From NCBI GenBank assembly GCA_965222705.1, contig CBDCUO010000035.1, positions 186,001 through 250,000 on the forward strand: 64,000 bases of DNA. The letters run 5' to 3'. A program made the position numbers and the translations under genes. The DNA comes from JAFMDF01 sp965222705. GTDB taxonomy: Bacteria; Bacteroidota; Bacteroidia; Chitinophagales; Saprospiraceae. Shown here in pieces: positions 1 through 11,376 of this stretch. The notes under the pieces were generated by a model. The model did no database searches. It had not been told where the DNA came from and worked only from the letters and a program-made list of their open reading frames with translations. Positions within the stretch are counted from its first letter, which is position 1. The number at the start of each line of letters is the position of its first letter.

Positions 1-2095
1 GAACGGGCACTTCTCGATCTTCTACTCTAATTTCTTGAGTATGCTCAAAAACTGTAGGTTCTCCTGGTCCTGCACACAGATTTGTGACGGTCCATTCCCT
101 CTGGAGGGTCAAGCAGGACGTGCCTTCATTATGCACTATATCGGTAAAAGCGGTTTCGAATTGTCCACAGGGTTGCCCTTCAATAATAGGTCTTCCTGTT
201 TCATCTGGATTTAAAGCCTCCATATCTTTGCAGGCAAAAGCAGTAAAATCTCCTGGGAAAACCACCGTAGCGGGAGAAGCGCCTATAAAATTGACGAGTT
301 GTTCGCATCTAGCAGGGCCATTTCCGGCGGCATCGTAAACATGCCATTCAAAAATAGCTGCACCTAAACCACAATCGTTTCTAAAGTCTTCTTTGAGTTC
401 AACCAAAACCGCCCCCATGCCACATGGGTCAGCTACTTCTGGAGGCATCAAATCAGCGGCAAGTTCGGATAAAGAAATATCACCCTCACATGAAAAAGAA
501 ATTGGCTCCGGACAATGGATAATAGTTGGAGGCGTTTTATCATCAATTCTTACTTCGACCATACAGTCTGCACTATTTCCACTGCAGTCAACTACTCTCA
601 AAATGACCATTAAGGGTTCCGTCGTAGTGGCATCTTCACAACTAAATGCCACAAAATCAGAAAACTCGCTATCTAAATCGTCCATTCTTCGCACCTTAAA
701 TGCTTCCAAACAGCAATTATCATAACTTCCATTGTCAAAGGACTCCGCAAAAACAATCCCGGTCCCGTCTGCCGCAAGAGATAATTTAGTAATTGCATTA
801 CAAACTGGAGTCGGGGCTGCCTGATCTTGAATTTCAATTTTACAACCTTGATTTAAATTATTAATAACATTTCCACAGTCATCGGTTGCCTGATAATAAA
901 CCTCGTATTCCCCAAAAGGAAGCTCCAAGTTAAATCCACCATTAGCATTTTCAACTCTAGCAAATACCTCTTTTTGCCCAGGATCCTCTGAGTCAATTTT
1001 CACTACTTTTGTTATAACGCTAATATGCTCCAAAGAAGAGCAATCATCCGTTATATCAGCAGTTGGAACTACAATGCTTGCCACGCAGGAAAAGGGTGTT
1101 GGGTCCGTTTGTATAACGAGCGCAGTTGCCCCATTAGAACAAATAATATTGGGTGGTGTCTGGTCCATAATTTCGATTTGCTGTGTGTAGTGTCGCGTGT
1201 CATTTGTGCATGTATTCTGAATTGCCCACATTCTGGCTATTGTATAAGTTCCTTCACATTCTTTAGTGACGGAATCGGAATATTCTATTTTTACATTACA
1301 TAAAGGATTTTGAAAATCCATACCGTGCAAAGTAGGGGCTCCGGTACAACCAAGGTCATTAGGGTCACATGCCCCACAGTCTAGCGTATTTTCTCCAATA
1401 ATATCGGCCGGCATGGTAATTTCTCCCAAATCTAATACTCTAAAAATAATGGGCTGGACACAACTAGTGCAATTTCCCAAGTCATCGCAAGCTACCCAGG
1501 TTCTGTCCGTTCTAGCAGCTATTCCCTGATTAAATTCAGGGCTATCGCAGGGATAAATCGTATCCACATCTGTATAGTCCAAGCTGAGATTTTGGCAAGA
1601 TACTGCACAGGCATCCATTATAGAAGGACCAGAAGCAGCACCCCCCTCAGCTTGAGGTGCACCGTTTTGATTGCACCAAAGTTCTACTGGTTCGCAGTCT
1701 AGAAAAGGCGGTAACTTATCTTCTATCTTCGCCGTTGACCAACAACTATTACCAGAATACCAGTGTTTGACCTTGATGTTTAAGGTTCGCCCGATATATT
1801 CGCAGGTAATAATCGGACTAGTAGGGATCGTCACATTGTTTTCATCCATTACGACCACTTTATAAGCAGAAGGTCCATTTGGATTACAAACATAAGGATT
1901 GTCTGGATCCCTTAACACCATATGGTAAGTAATCTCTGCCTCGCAATGTTGATTTAAAGAAACTTGAATGTTGTCATTGCAAGCCATCGTGCATTGGCTG
2001 TAACCTTCATTTATCCAACATAAAAGAAGGAGGAAAAACAATAAACGTTTGCCAAGTAAATAAATGTGGTGTGTAAGAATACATTGCATACCCAT
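1..2095 (-). CDS. Secreted Cys-rich HYR-type protein, N-terminal 698 residues (runs off window)
   Basis: I translated this frame by hand; it is open from an ATG at 2095 (alternative ATG at 2089) to the left edge. The first ~35 residues form a basic start, a Leu/Phe-rich core and a cleavage-like 'EGYSQ', so a signal peptide is likely. The rest is rich in Cys pairs and in phrases such as 'DCSGNSA', 'DCGN', 'DDKTPP' and 'DQAAP', which is typical of HYR/Ig-like repeats in Bacteroidota surface proteins. No C-terminus is present, so a sorting domain cannot be checked. The role is probably adhesive or structural on the cell surface or in the secreted fraction. It resembles the broken gene at 24.9-29.6 kb in composition and repeat style. 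Coding status is firm; function is generic. Confidence 0.8.
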   Translation of the reverse strand, partial: MGMQCILTHHIYLLGKRLLFFLLLLCWINEGYSQCTMACNDNIQVSLNQHCEAEITYHMVLRDPDNPYVCNPNGPSAYKVVVMDENNVTIPTSPIITCEYIGRTLNIKVKHWYSGNSCWSTAKIEDKLPPFLDCEPVELWCNQNGAPQAEGGAASGPSIMDACAVSCQNLSLDYTDVDTIYPCDSPEFNQGIAARTDRTWVACDDLGNCTSCVQPIIFRVLDLGEITMPADIIGENTLDCGACDPNDLGCTGAPTLHGMDFQNPLCNVKIEYSDSVTKECEGTYTIARMWAIQNTCTNDTRHYTQQIEIMDQTPPNIICSNGATALVIQTDPTPFSCVASIVVPTADITDDCSSLEHISVITKVVKIDSEDPGQKEVFARVENANGGFNLELPFGEYEVYYQATDDCGNVINNLNQGCKIEIQDQAAPTPVCNAITKLSLAADGTGIVFAESFDNGSYDNCCLEAFKVRRMDDLDSEFSDFVAFSCEDATTTEPLMVILRVVDCSGNSADCMVEVRIDDKTPPTIIHCPEPISFSCEGDISLSELAADLMPPEVADPCGMGAVLVELKEDFRNDCGLGAAIFEWHVYDAAGNGPARCEQLVNFIGASPATVVFPGDFTAFACKDMEALNPDETGRPIIEGQPCGQFETAFTDIVHNEGTSCLTLQREWTVTNLCAGPGEPTVFEHTQEIRVEDREVPV

Positions 2096-2727
2096 AGATG
2101 TTTAATCCGAAGCAACTGCTACCGAATTTGAAAAATCTTACCGCCAGTTGGTAGGTATAAATTTTGATTTTTTACTATGTGAGTATGCAAAAAGAAAATA
2201 AAGTAGAAAATTCAAGGAGCTGGCTAAAACAAACAAATCCAGGTTTCCATAGAATTTTTTCGAAACAGGACAATGAACACCTGTATCTGCCAAAACCGGC
2301 GACAAAATAAATTTTTAATATTCTTCAAAAAAAGGGGGAATAAAAAGGAATAATGGAGGGATAATCAACCAAATTATCTTTAGTCAATCGCTTGCAACAT
2401 ACATCAAAAAAACTAATTAGTCAAATTTTTATATAAAAAAATCAACAACGATTAACTTATAATAAGTAGCTGGTTTTTTATCAGGAAATTAAATATTAAC
2501 CCTATTCTTAATCGAAGAGGAGGGCAAAAAGAGGGCAGCTTCTTTTTGGTTGAATGAATTCATTTAGAACCGATCATTTATTACCATATGGAGTTTTACA
2601 GAGGCTCCTTTTTAAATGTGTAATTCTGCTTTTTCCAACAGTGCTTAAAAATTTCCACTCATTTTTCTGTACTTTTTGAGCAAATAAGTGAAATTTGCAG
2701 CTTCCAGTCATAAAACTTTTTCCTACT
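2096..2727. other. Intergenic gap between divergent genes, no gene seen
   Basis: This AT-rich spacer separates the minus-strand HYR gene from purL and should hold both promoters. I see no convincing coding frame, tRNA fold or strong inverted repeat. A short minus-strand reading frame at its right end overlaps the start of purL and looks like chance. Confidence 0.5.
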
Positions 2728-5700
2728 ATGATTCTCTTCTTCGGAAATGCCACTGATAAAATATTTGCTGTCGAAAGTCCTAAACGACCCTTGCCGGAAA
2801 TAATTGACAAGCTATGCTGGCTCTTTAGCAATCAACCCCTGGTAGAAACTAAAGTTATTGCGAAAACTTTTATTGGCCCTCGTGCAGCTATGGTTACGCC
2901 TTGGAGTACCAATGCAGTAGAAATAACCCAGAACATGGGCATCCAAGGTATCCAACGAATCGAAGAATTTTGGTCGGCCAAAGGAGAGGTCCCCGTTTAC
3001 GATCCCATGCTTTTTCAAAAATACAACCAACTAGACCAGCAAATTTTCACTATAAATATCCGACCGGAAGAAGTACTTTATATCGAAGATATTGAAGCCT
3101 ATAACCAGTCGGAGGGCTTGGCTTTGAGCAAGGAGGAAGTCCAATATTTAAAAGATATTTCTAAAAAAATTGGTAGAAAATTAACGGACTCTGAGGTATT
3201 TGGTTTTTCCCAAGTGAATAGTGAGCATTGTCGGCACAAGATTTTCAATGGAACTTTTATTATTGACGGTATAAAACAACCAACCTCCCTTTTTAAACTC
3301 ATCAAAAAAACATCCCAGGAAAACCCCAATGAAATTGTTTCTGCCTACAAGGATAATGTAGCCTTTATAAAAGGACCAACTGTCACTCAATTTGCTCCAA
3401 AACAAGCAGAAAAATCTGATTTTTACCAAAAAGAACCCTTCGAATCCGTTATTTCATTAAAAGCTGAAACCCATAATTTCCCTACTACGGTCGAGCCCTT
3501 TAATGGAGCGGCTACTGGGTCAGGTGGAGAAATCAGAGATCGTCTGGCGGGAGGGAAAGGCTCCTTGCCCTTAGCCGGAACTGCCGTTTATATGACTGCT
3601 TATTCCCGCCTTAAAGAAAATCGCCCTTGGGAAAAGAGCATGACAGAACGACCATGGCTCTACCAAAGTCCTTTAGATATTTTAATCAAAGCTTCTAATG
3701 GAACCTCCGATTTTGGTAATAAATTTGGACAACCTTTGATTGCTGGCTCCTTACTCACTTTTGAGCATGAAGAGGCTAACCGAAAACTAGGTTATGACAA
3801 AGTCATTATGCTGGCAGGGGGCATTGGTTATGGCAAAGCAGAACAAGCTATCAAAGGGATACCCAAAGCAGGAGATAAAATTGTGATTCTAGGTGGAGAT
3901 AATTATCGGATAGGTATGGGAGGGGCAGCTGTTTCTTCTGCGGATACTGGCGAATTCGGAGCAGGCATCGAACTCAATGCTGTGCAACGCTCTAATCCTG
4001 AAATGCAAAAAAGGGTGGCAAATACCATTCGAGGATTGGTGGAAAGCAAGAGCAATCTAATTATTTCTATCCATGACCACGGTGCCGGTGGGCACCTCAA
4101 TTGTCTGTCCGAACTAGTTGAAAATACAGGGGGAATCATCTATTTAGACAAATTACCTATTGGCGATCCGACCTTGTCTGCTAAAGAAATTATTGGCAAT
4201 GAATCTCAGGAGCGAATGGGCCTGGTCATCGCCGAAAAAGACCTCAAAACGCTTCGCCAAATCGCAGAACGGGAGCGAACGCCCATGTATGAAGTGGGCG
4301 AAGTAACAGGAAATCATCGCTTTACTTTTGAGTCCACCAAAGAAAAACCTATGGACATGGCCCTAGAGGACTTGTTTGGCAACTCTCCAAGTACCGTTAT
4401 GGAAGATCGCACCCTAAAACCAAACTATCAAGCAATAACTTATGATTCCTCTAAAATTATGAGCTATGCCATACAGCTTTTAAAGCTGGAAGCTGTTGCC
4501 TGTAAAGATTGGCTGACCAATAAAGTAGATCGCTGCGTGGGGGATTAGTAGCCAAACAGCAATGTGTCGGGCCTTTACAGTTGCCTTTGAACAATTGTGG
4601 AGTAATGGCTCTCGACTTTGAAGGTAAGGGAGGAGTGGCAACGTCCATTGGACATTCCCCAGTCAGCGGTTTAATAGACCCAGTTGCAGGCTCTAAAAAT
4701 TCAATCGCTGAAGCCCTAACCAATATCATGTGGGCTCCGCTAAAAATGGGAATTCGATCTATTTCGCTTTCTGCCAACTGGATGTGGCCTTGTAAAAACG
4801 AAGGAGAAGATGCCCGTTTATACCAAGCAGTAAAAGCCGTGTCAGACTTTGCTATTGAGTTGGGTATCAACGTTCCAACGGGTAAAGATTCTCTGTCCAT
4901 GAAGCAGAAATACCCCAATGAGGAAGTTATTGCACCTGGCACGGTTGTTATTTCTACAGTTGGAAATTGTGAAGATATTACAAAAGTAGTAGAGCCTGTT
5001 TTGCAAAAAAATGGTGGTGCCATTTACTATATTAACCTTTCAGGGGATAGCTATCAACTGGGCGGTTCTTCTTTTGCTCAGATACAGAATAAAATAGGTG
5101 CAAAAGCCCCAACTATCCAGAATACTGCCAATTTTGCAGCTACGTTTAATACTATTCAGCAATTGATAAAAGCGGAACAAATACTTGCTGGTCATGACAT
5201 ATCATCGGGGGGAATGCTAACGACTCTCCTGGAAATGTGTTTTGCCGATAATGATTTGGGAGCTAAGCTGGACCTAACGCCCATTGGCGAAAAGGATACG
5301 ATCAAATTATTATTTGCTGAAAATAGTGGTATTATTTTTCAAACAAAGGACAATTCGGTAGAAGATACTCTTACAAAAGAAAAGATTGATTTTTACAAAA
5401 TAGGAAAGGTAGAAGCAGAAAACACCCTGACCATTTTTAACCAGAAGGAAAAATTATCTTTTCCAATAGCCGAATTAAGAGATATTTGGTATGAAACCTC
5501 TTTTTTGTTAGATCGGCAGCAGTCTGGGCCGGTCAAAGCAAAAGAACGATATGATAACTATAAAAACCAACCTCTCCGCTTTCATTTTCCAAAAAAATTT
5601 ACCGGTAGAAAGCCTATTATTGACCATTCTAAAGCTCGCCCTAAAGCGGCTGTTCTCCGCGAAAAAGGCAGCAATTCGGAGCGAGAAATGGCACATGCAA

Positions 5701-6425
5701 TGTACCTAGCTGGTTTTGAAGTCAAAGATATCCACATGACCGACTTGATTTCTGGTAGAGAAACCCTGGAGGATATTCAATTTTTAGGTGCAGTAGGTGG
5801 CTTTTCCAATTCGGACGTGCTAGGTTCTGCCAAAGGCTGGGCAGGGGCGTTTTTGTATAATAAAAAAGCAAAGCAAAGCCTGGAAAATTTCTTTAAAAGA
5901 GAAGACGTACTATCTGTTGGCATCTGTAATGGCTGTCAACTATTTCTGGAATTAAACTTAATCAATCCAGAACACGAACAACAAGCCCTAATGGTACATA
6001 ATGATACACGTAAACACGAAAGTGCCTTTACTTCTGTGGTCATTCCCGAAAATAATTCAGTAATGCTATCCAACCTAGCTGGATGCACCTTGGGCGTTTG
6101 GATTTCTCACGGAGAGGGAAAATTTCATTTGCCCCTTCCTGAAGCAGCTTATAATATTGTCGCTAAATACGGTTACGAATCCTATCCTGCTAATCCCAAT
6201 GGCAGCGACTATAATACGGCTATGCTATGTAGTAAGGATGGTCGTCATCTAGTCACTATGCCCCATATCGAACGCTCTGCTTTTCAATGGAATTGGGCCA
6301 ATTATCCTGCCGGAAGAAAAGATGAGGTATCGCCTTGGCTAACAGCTTTCTTAAATGCCCGAAAATGGCTAGAAAAACAGGAAACTACTAAACAGGAAAC
6401 AAATTCATTGGTCAAGGCTTCTTAA
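2728..6425 (+). CDS. purL: Phosphoribosylformylglycinamidine synthase, one frameshift
   Basis: Single-chain FGAM synthase of purine biosynthesis: it converts FGAR, glutamine and ATP to FGAM. I chose ATG 2728 because family members begin 'MILFFGN'; the frame is open upstream to 2695. The N-terminal half carries 'VNSEHCRHKIFNG' and 'KAETHNFPTTVEPFNGAATG'. The second half carries the glutamine amidotransferase domain with 'SVGICNGCQLF' (nucleophilic Cys) and 'HGEGKF'. The length of about 1232 residues after correction fits the large PurL class. The frame breaks in a run of five G at 4539-4543: adding one G restores 'VGGLVAKQQ' and joins the halves at 4548 and 4581. Since purL is normally needed for purine prototrophy and both halves are fully conserved, a base-call error is the likeliest cause. 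No other pur gene is nearby. Confidence 0.95.
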
Positions 6426-6465
6426 ATGGGTACGGGACAAATTTTCGGATTAAAATTTGTTAAAA

Positions 6466-6708
6466 ATGCAACGATCAAAAAACAGAAAAAACGGATTATT
6501 ACACTTTCTGGGCGGCTGCTTGGCGATCTATCTTTTCATTTTCCAACTGGTTCCCTTTTTCACCGCATGGGGAAAAACGGCAGAGGTAATTAATTATATT
6601 AATGAAAATGATATTGATGTCACACCGCTTTTCTATACCGAAAGTGAGGAAGCAGGAGCGGCTGTATTTTTAATTAGAAAAAAAACGGAAAGTGAAATAA
6701 ACAATTAA
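6466..6708 (+). CDS. Small hypothetical membrane protein (80 aa)
   Basis: A short frame 40 bases after purL in the same direction, with an ATG at 6466 (a TTG at 6457 is also possible). The protein has a basic N-terminus, one hydrophobic segment at about residues 10-30 containing 'LAIYLFIFQLVPFF', and a short polar tail. I do not recognise a family. The close spacing suggests co-transcription with purL. It could be a chance frame, but the clean single membrane span supports a real gene. Confidence 0.5.
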   Translation: MQRSKNRKNGLLHFLGGCLAIYLFIFQLVPFFTAWGKTAEVINYINENDIDVTPLFYTESEEAGAAVFLIRKKTESEINN

Positions 6709-6809
6709 AACTGCTGAAAAGAAGATTATTTCGGGACTTAGTAACAATAAAACAATAGCTCCGCCATTTGGACGGATTTATTAGCTGATCATTACTTAAC
6801 AAATCACTA

Positions 6810-8445
6810 TCATCTAACCTTCCTAATCCGGATCTCCACCCGCCGATTGCGCTGCCGATTTTGCTCTGTTTTATTATTTGTGATAGGACGAGTAGCCCCA
6901 TAGCCAATGGTTGCCACCCGTTCGCTATCAATCCCCCTGTCTAATAAGTAGCGTTTAATCGCAAAAGCTCTAGCTTCAGACAAATGCTGTAAGTCTTGTG
7001 CCTTACCTCGATTTTCGGTATGCCCTTCCACTTGAATAGAAATGTCTGGATTTTCTTTCAATACTTGGAGCAAATGGTCCAAAGCTGGATAAGAATTTTC
7101 TAAAATAACCGGCTCGGATTGCTTAAAATAGATTGGGTCTAGTTTGATTCGAGCATTCTCTTTTATAGGAGCCATCAAAAGCGTAATTTCCTGAGTGGGA
7201 TAGTATTTTCCTTTTTGGGTTTTGACTAGCTTAAAAGGTCTTAAAAAGCCTTCTTTTTCAGCCGTGATTTTAAAATGCTTCCCTTTGGGAATGCGAATTT
7301 CAAAATGGCCGTCTTTAGACTTAAAGTATTTTAAAAAATAGTTCAAATCATCTGGCCCATATAATAGTTTTGCCGGCAATAACTCGTTCGTTAGCGCATG
7401 AAGCACCTTTCCTTTTAGTAGCACTTCCTCCGGCTTGGGAGCCGCAACTTTTACCCGATAAATATCCGCCGAGCCTGTTCTTTTAGAAGTAAAATAGAGG
7501 TAGCCCGTCGCATCGTTAAAATAAGGCTGGGAATCATCTGTGCTTGAGTTAATGGGTTCAATAAACCGACGAGGTTGAGACCAATCCGTCCAGTTTTCGC
7601 CATTTCTTCTAGCTCTAAAAATATCACTCCCGCCAAGCGTACCAGAACGGTTAGAAGCAAAATAGAGCGTTTTCTTATCCTCCGAAATGGTTGGTGTAAT
7701 CTCATTCCTGGGTGAATTGACCCCTGAGCCCAGGTTCATTGGCTCGGTCCATCCACCTATTCCGTTTTTAAAAGAAACATACAAGTCATTTTGCCCATAA
7801 GAATCCGCCCGTTTGTAAAGACATAATCAGTACTGCCCCATCTGGACTCATGGTTACATTGACACTGTTTCCTTCTGTATAGAAATTTTCAATCTCCATT
7901 GGCTGAGGAAATTGCCAACCCTCCTTTTCCTTTTGAATAATTGAAAAACCTTGGTCCATGCCGCCACCCATCAAAAACTGGTTGAGAATGACAAAGGAGT
8001 TTTCTATTGGTGTCAGGGCGCAAATGCTATTGGGTAGAGCATTATTCAAAGGTGGTCCAGGATGAGACAAAGCTTGAAATTGTTCCTTTTTAAAATGGGC
8101 GATCCAAATGTCTTGATTAAAATCCGAGTGCATCGCCTCCTTGATTGGGTAACCCGCAATTCGGGAATATATTTCTGCCAGATATCGAAAGTATTGGGAT
8201 TCTGACAGGCTCAAATGTATATTCCTCCCCTCAACTTCTAGGGTTCGATCAAAATCAGGATAGCGAACTCGAGTAAAGTAAAGCGTTTGTCCATCGTAAC
8301 TAAGAACCGGCGTTATTTCATCATAGGCAGACGAATTAATAGGCGGGGGAAGTTTTTCAAGAGTTAGCTTGTAGCGTTGAGCTTGTCCCTTAAAAAAGGA
8401 AAAAAGTAAAAACCCACAAAAAAAATGATAAAAAACAGCGTTCAT
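6810..8445 (-). CDS. PD40 beta-propeller / OmpA-family envelope protein, one frameshift
   Basis: Start ATG 8445 gives a signal peptide ending 'FKGQAQ'; an in-frame upstream ATG at 8472 is less likely. The body holds WD40-like PD40 repeats ('LYFTRVRYPD', 'LYFASNRSGTLGGSDIF', 'YLYFTSKRTGSADIY'), then a carboxypeptidase-regulatory-like segment. It ends in an OmpA peptidoglycan-binding domain ('VEGHTENRG', 'LSEARAFAIKRYLLDRGI', 'NRQRNRRVEI'). The protein is therefore probably anchored in the outer membrane or periplasm and bound to peptidoglycan. This layout occurs in T9SS/gliding-associated proteins such as PorE, but assignment to that role is inference. The frame breaks at the CCC run at 7808-7810 (minus-strand GGG): removing one G joins 'SLQT' to 'ADSYGQNDLYVSF'. 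One indel in a homopolymer suggests a sequence error. Confidence 0.85.
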
Positions 8446-9066
8446 TCTTTTCTTTATTCGAATTTGAGTCAATATGGGAGGGATTTGAAAGATAAGAAAA
8501 AATAGGCCTTTTCAAAAATTATACTCCTATGATAATCTCTGCATTTCAGTAGAATTATTCATGGATTTTTCTATATTTACGCTCGACTGTCCCCTGATTA
8601 AGATGAATTCATTTGATAAAAGTGCTGCAAATTTGCTGAAGAGAATTAAAGTAGCTGAAAAGACATTGTTAAGTTGCATTTTTCCACTATTCTTTTTTAA
8701 CTTATTGTAGTCTAATTTATCATTTTTGCTAAAAGAATCGGCATTTAGCAAAAAAAAAATTTTGTAATTATCTCTTTTTCACTAAAATAGGATTGCTTTT
8801 TGCTATAATAATTATTTATTGCTGATGAAAAAATAAGTTGGACTTTTAACACTTTGCTTACCCTCTACACTTTTAATTTAACCTACTACAAAAATGCTTG
8901 GCGATCTTTGCATCCTGCACACTAAAGGGGTGTAATCTTCACTGTAAGAACACCCTTTGCACTTTGGATTAAAGAAGAAATAAAGTCATCTATTTATTTG
9001 ATGTACCCGAAGAAACAAAACAACAAATCTGACTACTCAATTACGGATTTGACTAAACTAAATGCT
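8446..9066. other. Intergenic gap with an imperfect inverted repeat
   Basis: A divergent spacer between the PD40/OmpA gene and the next plus-strand gene. It contains an imperfect hairpin: AAAGGGGTGT (8924-8933) can pair with ACACCCTTT (8950-8958) with one bulged G. It lies about 110 bases before the start at 9067, so it may be a leader element. A 74-codon minus-strand frame at 8527-8751 has no family resemblance and I do not call it. Nothing else is seen. Confidence 0.4.
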
Positions 9067-11136
9067 ATGAAAAAACGGGCACTTTTACTGAGCTTAGTAT
9101 TCGTTTGTCTATGTACTTTTTCGACTGCACAAATTAGCCTTGCTGATTATGCCACCTACAATTTAGAGGTGATCCCTTTTCGCACTGATTTTGGCAACAC
9201 CCTGACCGAAAAAGATATAAACCTGACTTTCAGCAACTTGCGAAGGGTAGAAAAAAATGGCGATGTACATATTCGGGTTGTTTTTCTAACTGGATTGCGG
9301 AGTAATTATTTATTACAAACAGCCATTACTGATATAGGTTTTGCCTATCGAGTAGCTTATAAAACACCCGCTTATAGAGTAACAGCAATTGACAATAAAG
9401 GAAATCTGTTATTACAAAAAATATATGGTGGAGAAGATAAACAGGCACTTTATGGTGAATTTTTGAGCCTCTCCAGTCCGGAAGATTTAGAATTTGAGTG
9501 GGAAAAGGGACGAGAAGCCTACTATAAAGAGTTGGAAAGTAGCCAAGAAACGCTGACGCGAACAATGGATGAGGACCTTAAAATAGCCGTTCTCAACAAA
9601 GCTCAAGAAATAGCAACAGGTGAGCCGATTACCGCCTCTCCTCAAAGCGAACCCACTGGTGATACAGAAGAAACCAGAACCATCACCCCCGGCAAAAATG
9701 GTCCTAGAAAAAACATATATAAACCAAGTGCTCGCAACAAACCTCCTTCAGAACCCCAGCCGGGTGATCCTATTTTAAACGCTTCAAATGATGAGCAATA
9801 TAGTTTAAACGGTCTAATCGAAGTTGCTGCCTGCTCCAAGTATAGTTATCAACTAACAAATAAACACCCTTTTGCAACTTTGAGCGTTTTTCTACAAAAA
9901 TCCCCTGGCGAAGAAGTGCAAGAACTCATTTTGCCCTCCGGACAAGTCAAACTTTTTAAAGGCTTGCCACATAAGGATTCTTGGATAGTAGTCGCTTACC
10001 TACAGGATGATTTTCAGGGAGACCAAATTGATCTGAAAGAGCAGGTCAACCAATTAGCGGGGGAAGAGGCGTCTGCCCATGCCATTACGAACCTCATCGA
10101 GCAGTTTTATACACAATTCAAGCCGACTATCAACTTTGCCCCAAAAGTTAGTTCTAAAACGGGAGAAGTCGTTGATTATGTGCAAGAAAATGATTCCTGG
10201 CAGGATCAACTAAAGGTCTTTCTTTCGGAATCTGATTTAAAAATTAGTAAAGCCAACCAGACGAAGGTTATTAAAAAAAACGAGCAAATTCTAAATTCCA
10301 AAGCGCTAAGGAATATTTCTACCTATGTTGAAAAAGACTTATACAATCCAGCCAATCAAAAACTTATCTATCCGATTATCAAGTCCAGCAAAAATTTCCG
10401 AAATATCACTCCATTATTGTCTTTGGAATATGCCCAATCTATTACTAAAACAGGAGGATTGAATGAATACTGGAAAGACCAGTCCGCTAATCGGATCAGC
10501 CTGAGTGCCCGCCTGCCTTTTGAATGGCAATTGAGTACAAGAAAATCTGGTTCTTTTTCCACGATACATGTCAAAGCATCTTATGAACTATTGTCTTTCG
10601 ACTGGAATAGGGTGCATCCGGTTTTGGCACTTGATCCCGAAAATCCACTAAATGAACCAGAAGCAGTGTTGCCAGAGGAGCAATTTTCCTTCCAAACTAC
10701 CCAATTGAGTGCAGGTTTGGCTTGGAAATTATATTTCCCCTTGCCTATTGTAGAACTGGAAGGCGGGGCATTTTTTAGTCATAAAACTCGCCTACTTTGG
10801 GGCGAAGATAGCGGTCAATTCCCCAGAAAAATATTCAGCCCTGAAAATGAGATCATATCCAAGTTGGCAGATTTAAATGCTTTCCGTCCTTATATTGGAG
10901 CAAAATTGGCTATTCCCTATTATTTTTCTGGTTACAAATTTGATTGCGACTCCCGATTGCGCAATGTACAATTATTTGGAAGTTTTCGGATGTATCCAGT
11001 CAATTTTACCAGTAATGACAAATATCAAATTTTCATTCGCGATAATAATAGCTCGGATTTGCTAAAGGCTCCCTTGTTAGAAGGAAATTCCAAATGGTTG
11101 ATGCAAATTATGGTGGGTGCAGCAGTGGAGTTTTAG
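9067..11136 (+). CDS. Secreted / outer-membrane-like hypothetical protein (689 aa)
   Basis: ATG 9067 is chosen over the longer start at 8998 because it puts a clean signal peptide first ('MKKRALLLSLVFVCLCTFSTAQ'). The N-terminal ~180 residues are a mixed domain, followed by a low-complexity Pro/Ser/Thr linker at about residues 180-235. The last ~230 residues alternate hydrophobic and polar residues, with aromatic-rich stretches ('ISLSARLPFEWQL', 'VHPVLALDP', 'LQIMVGAAVEF'-like end) that suggest a beta-barrel or surface beta domain. I recognise no named family and see no T9SS sorting signal. It precedes a T9SS protein gene by 240 bases but need not share a transcript. Confidence 0.75.
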   Translation: MKKRALLLSLVFVCLCTFSTAQISLADYATYNLEVIPFRTDFGNTLTEKDINLTFSNLRRVEKNGDVHIRVVFLTGLRSNYLLQTAITDIGFAYRVAYKTPAYRVTAIDNKGNLLLQKIYGGEDKQALYGEFLSLSSPEDLEFEWEKGREAYYKELESSQETLTRTMDEDLKIAVLNKAQEIATGEPITASPQSEPTGDTEETRTITPGKNGPRKNIYKPSARNKPPSEPQPGDPILNASNDEQYSLNGLIEVAACSKYSYQLTNKHPFATLSVFLQKSPGEEVQELILPSGQVKLFKGLPHKDSWIVVAYLQDDFQGDQIDLKEQVNQLAGEEASAHAITNLIEQFYTQFKPTINFAPKVSSKTGEVVDYVQENDSWQDQLKVFLSESDLKISKANQTKVIKKNEQILNSKALRNISTYVEKDLYNPANQKLIYPIIKSSKNFRNITPLLSLEYAQSITKTGGLNEYWKDQSANRISLSARLPFEWQLSTRKSGSFSTIHVKASYELLSFDWNRVHPVLALDPENPLNEPEAVLPEEQFSFQTTQLSAGLAWKLYFPLPIVELEGGAFFSHKTRLLWGEDSGQFPRKIFSPENEIISKLADLNAFRPYIGAKLAIPYYFSGYKFDCDSRLRNVQLFGSFRMYPVNFTSNDKYQIFIRDNNSSDLLKAPLLEGNSKWLMQIMVGAAVEF

Positions 11137-11376
11137 CAAAAAGTAGCCAGGGCATTTAGTTCTTAAAGTTAAATTTGTATTTTTAGAAAAATTTTTTTTT
11201 GGTAATAATCCCCCCTTTTTTTGGTGCAGGTCACTTACTTCTACCCCTTTTATCAACAAAAAATGCAGGTTTTCCATACAGTGGGCCTTTGATCCTATCA
11301 CACTTTTTAAAATTAGGATCATAAAAATCAGCACTGAAAAATCGAGCATCTTAAAAACAAGCTAAAACAAAAAACT

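Noticed and set aside
2574..2831. 85-codon minus-strand frame upstream of and into purL
   Set aside because: It overlaps the purL start and shows no recognisable sequence; chance frame.
4539..4543. Programmed frameshifting or phase variation at the G run in purL
   Set aside because: A five-base run is short for phase variation, a biosynthetic enzyme is an unlikely target, and no slippery-site plus pseudoknot layout is seen.
4457..5023. 188-codon minus-strand frame across the purL junction
   Set aside because: It lies antisense to highly conserved purL sequence and has no family resemblance; it is a shadow frame.
8527..8751. 74-codon minus-strand frame in the 8.4-9.1 kb gap
   Set aside because: No signal peptide, domain or conserved motif and biased AT-driven composition; not supportable as a gene.
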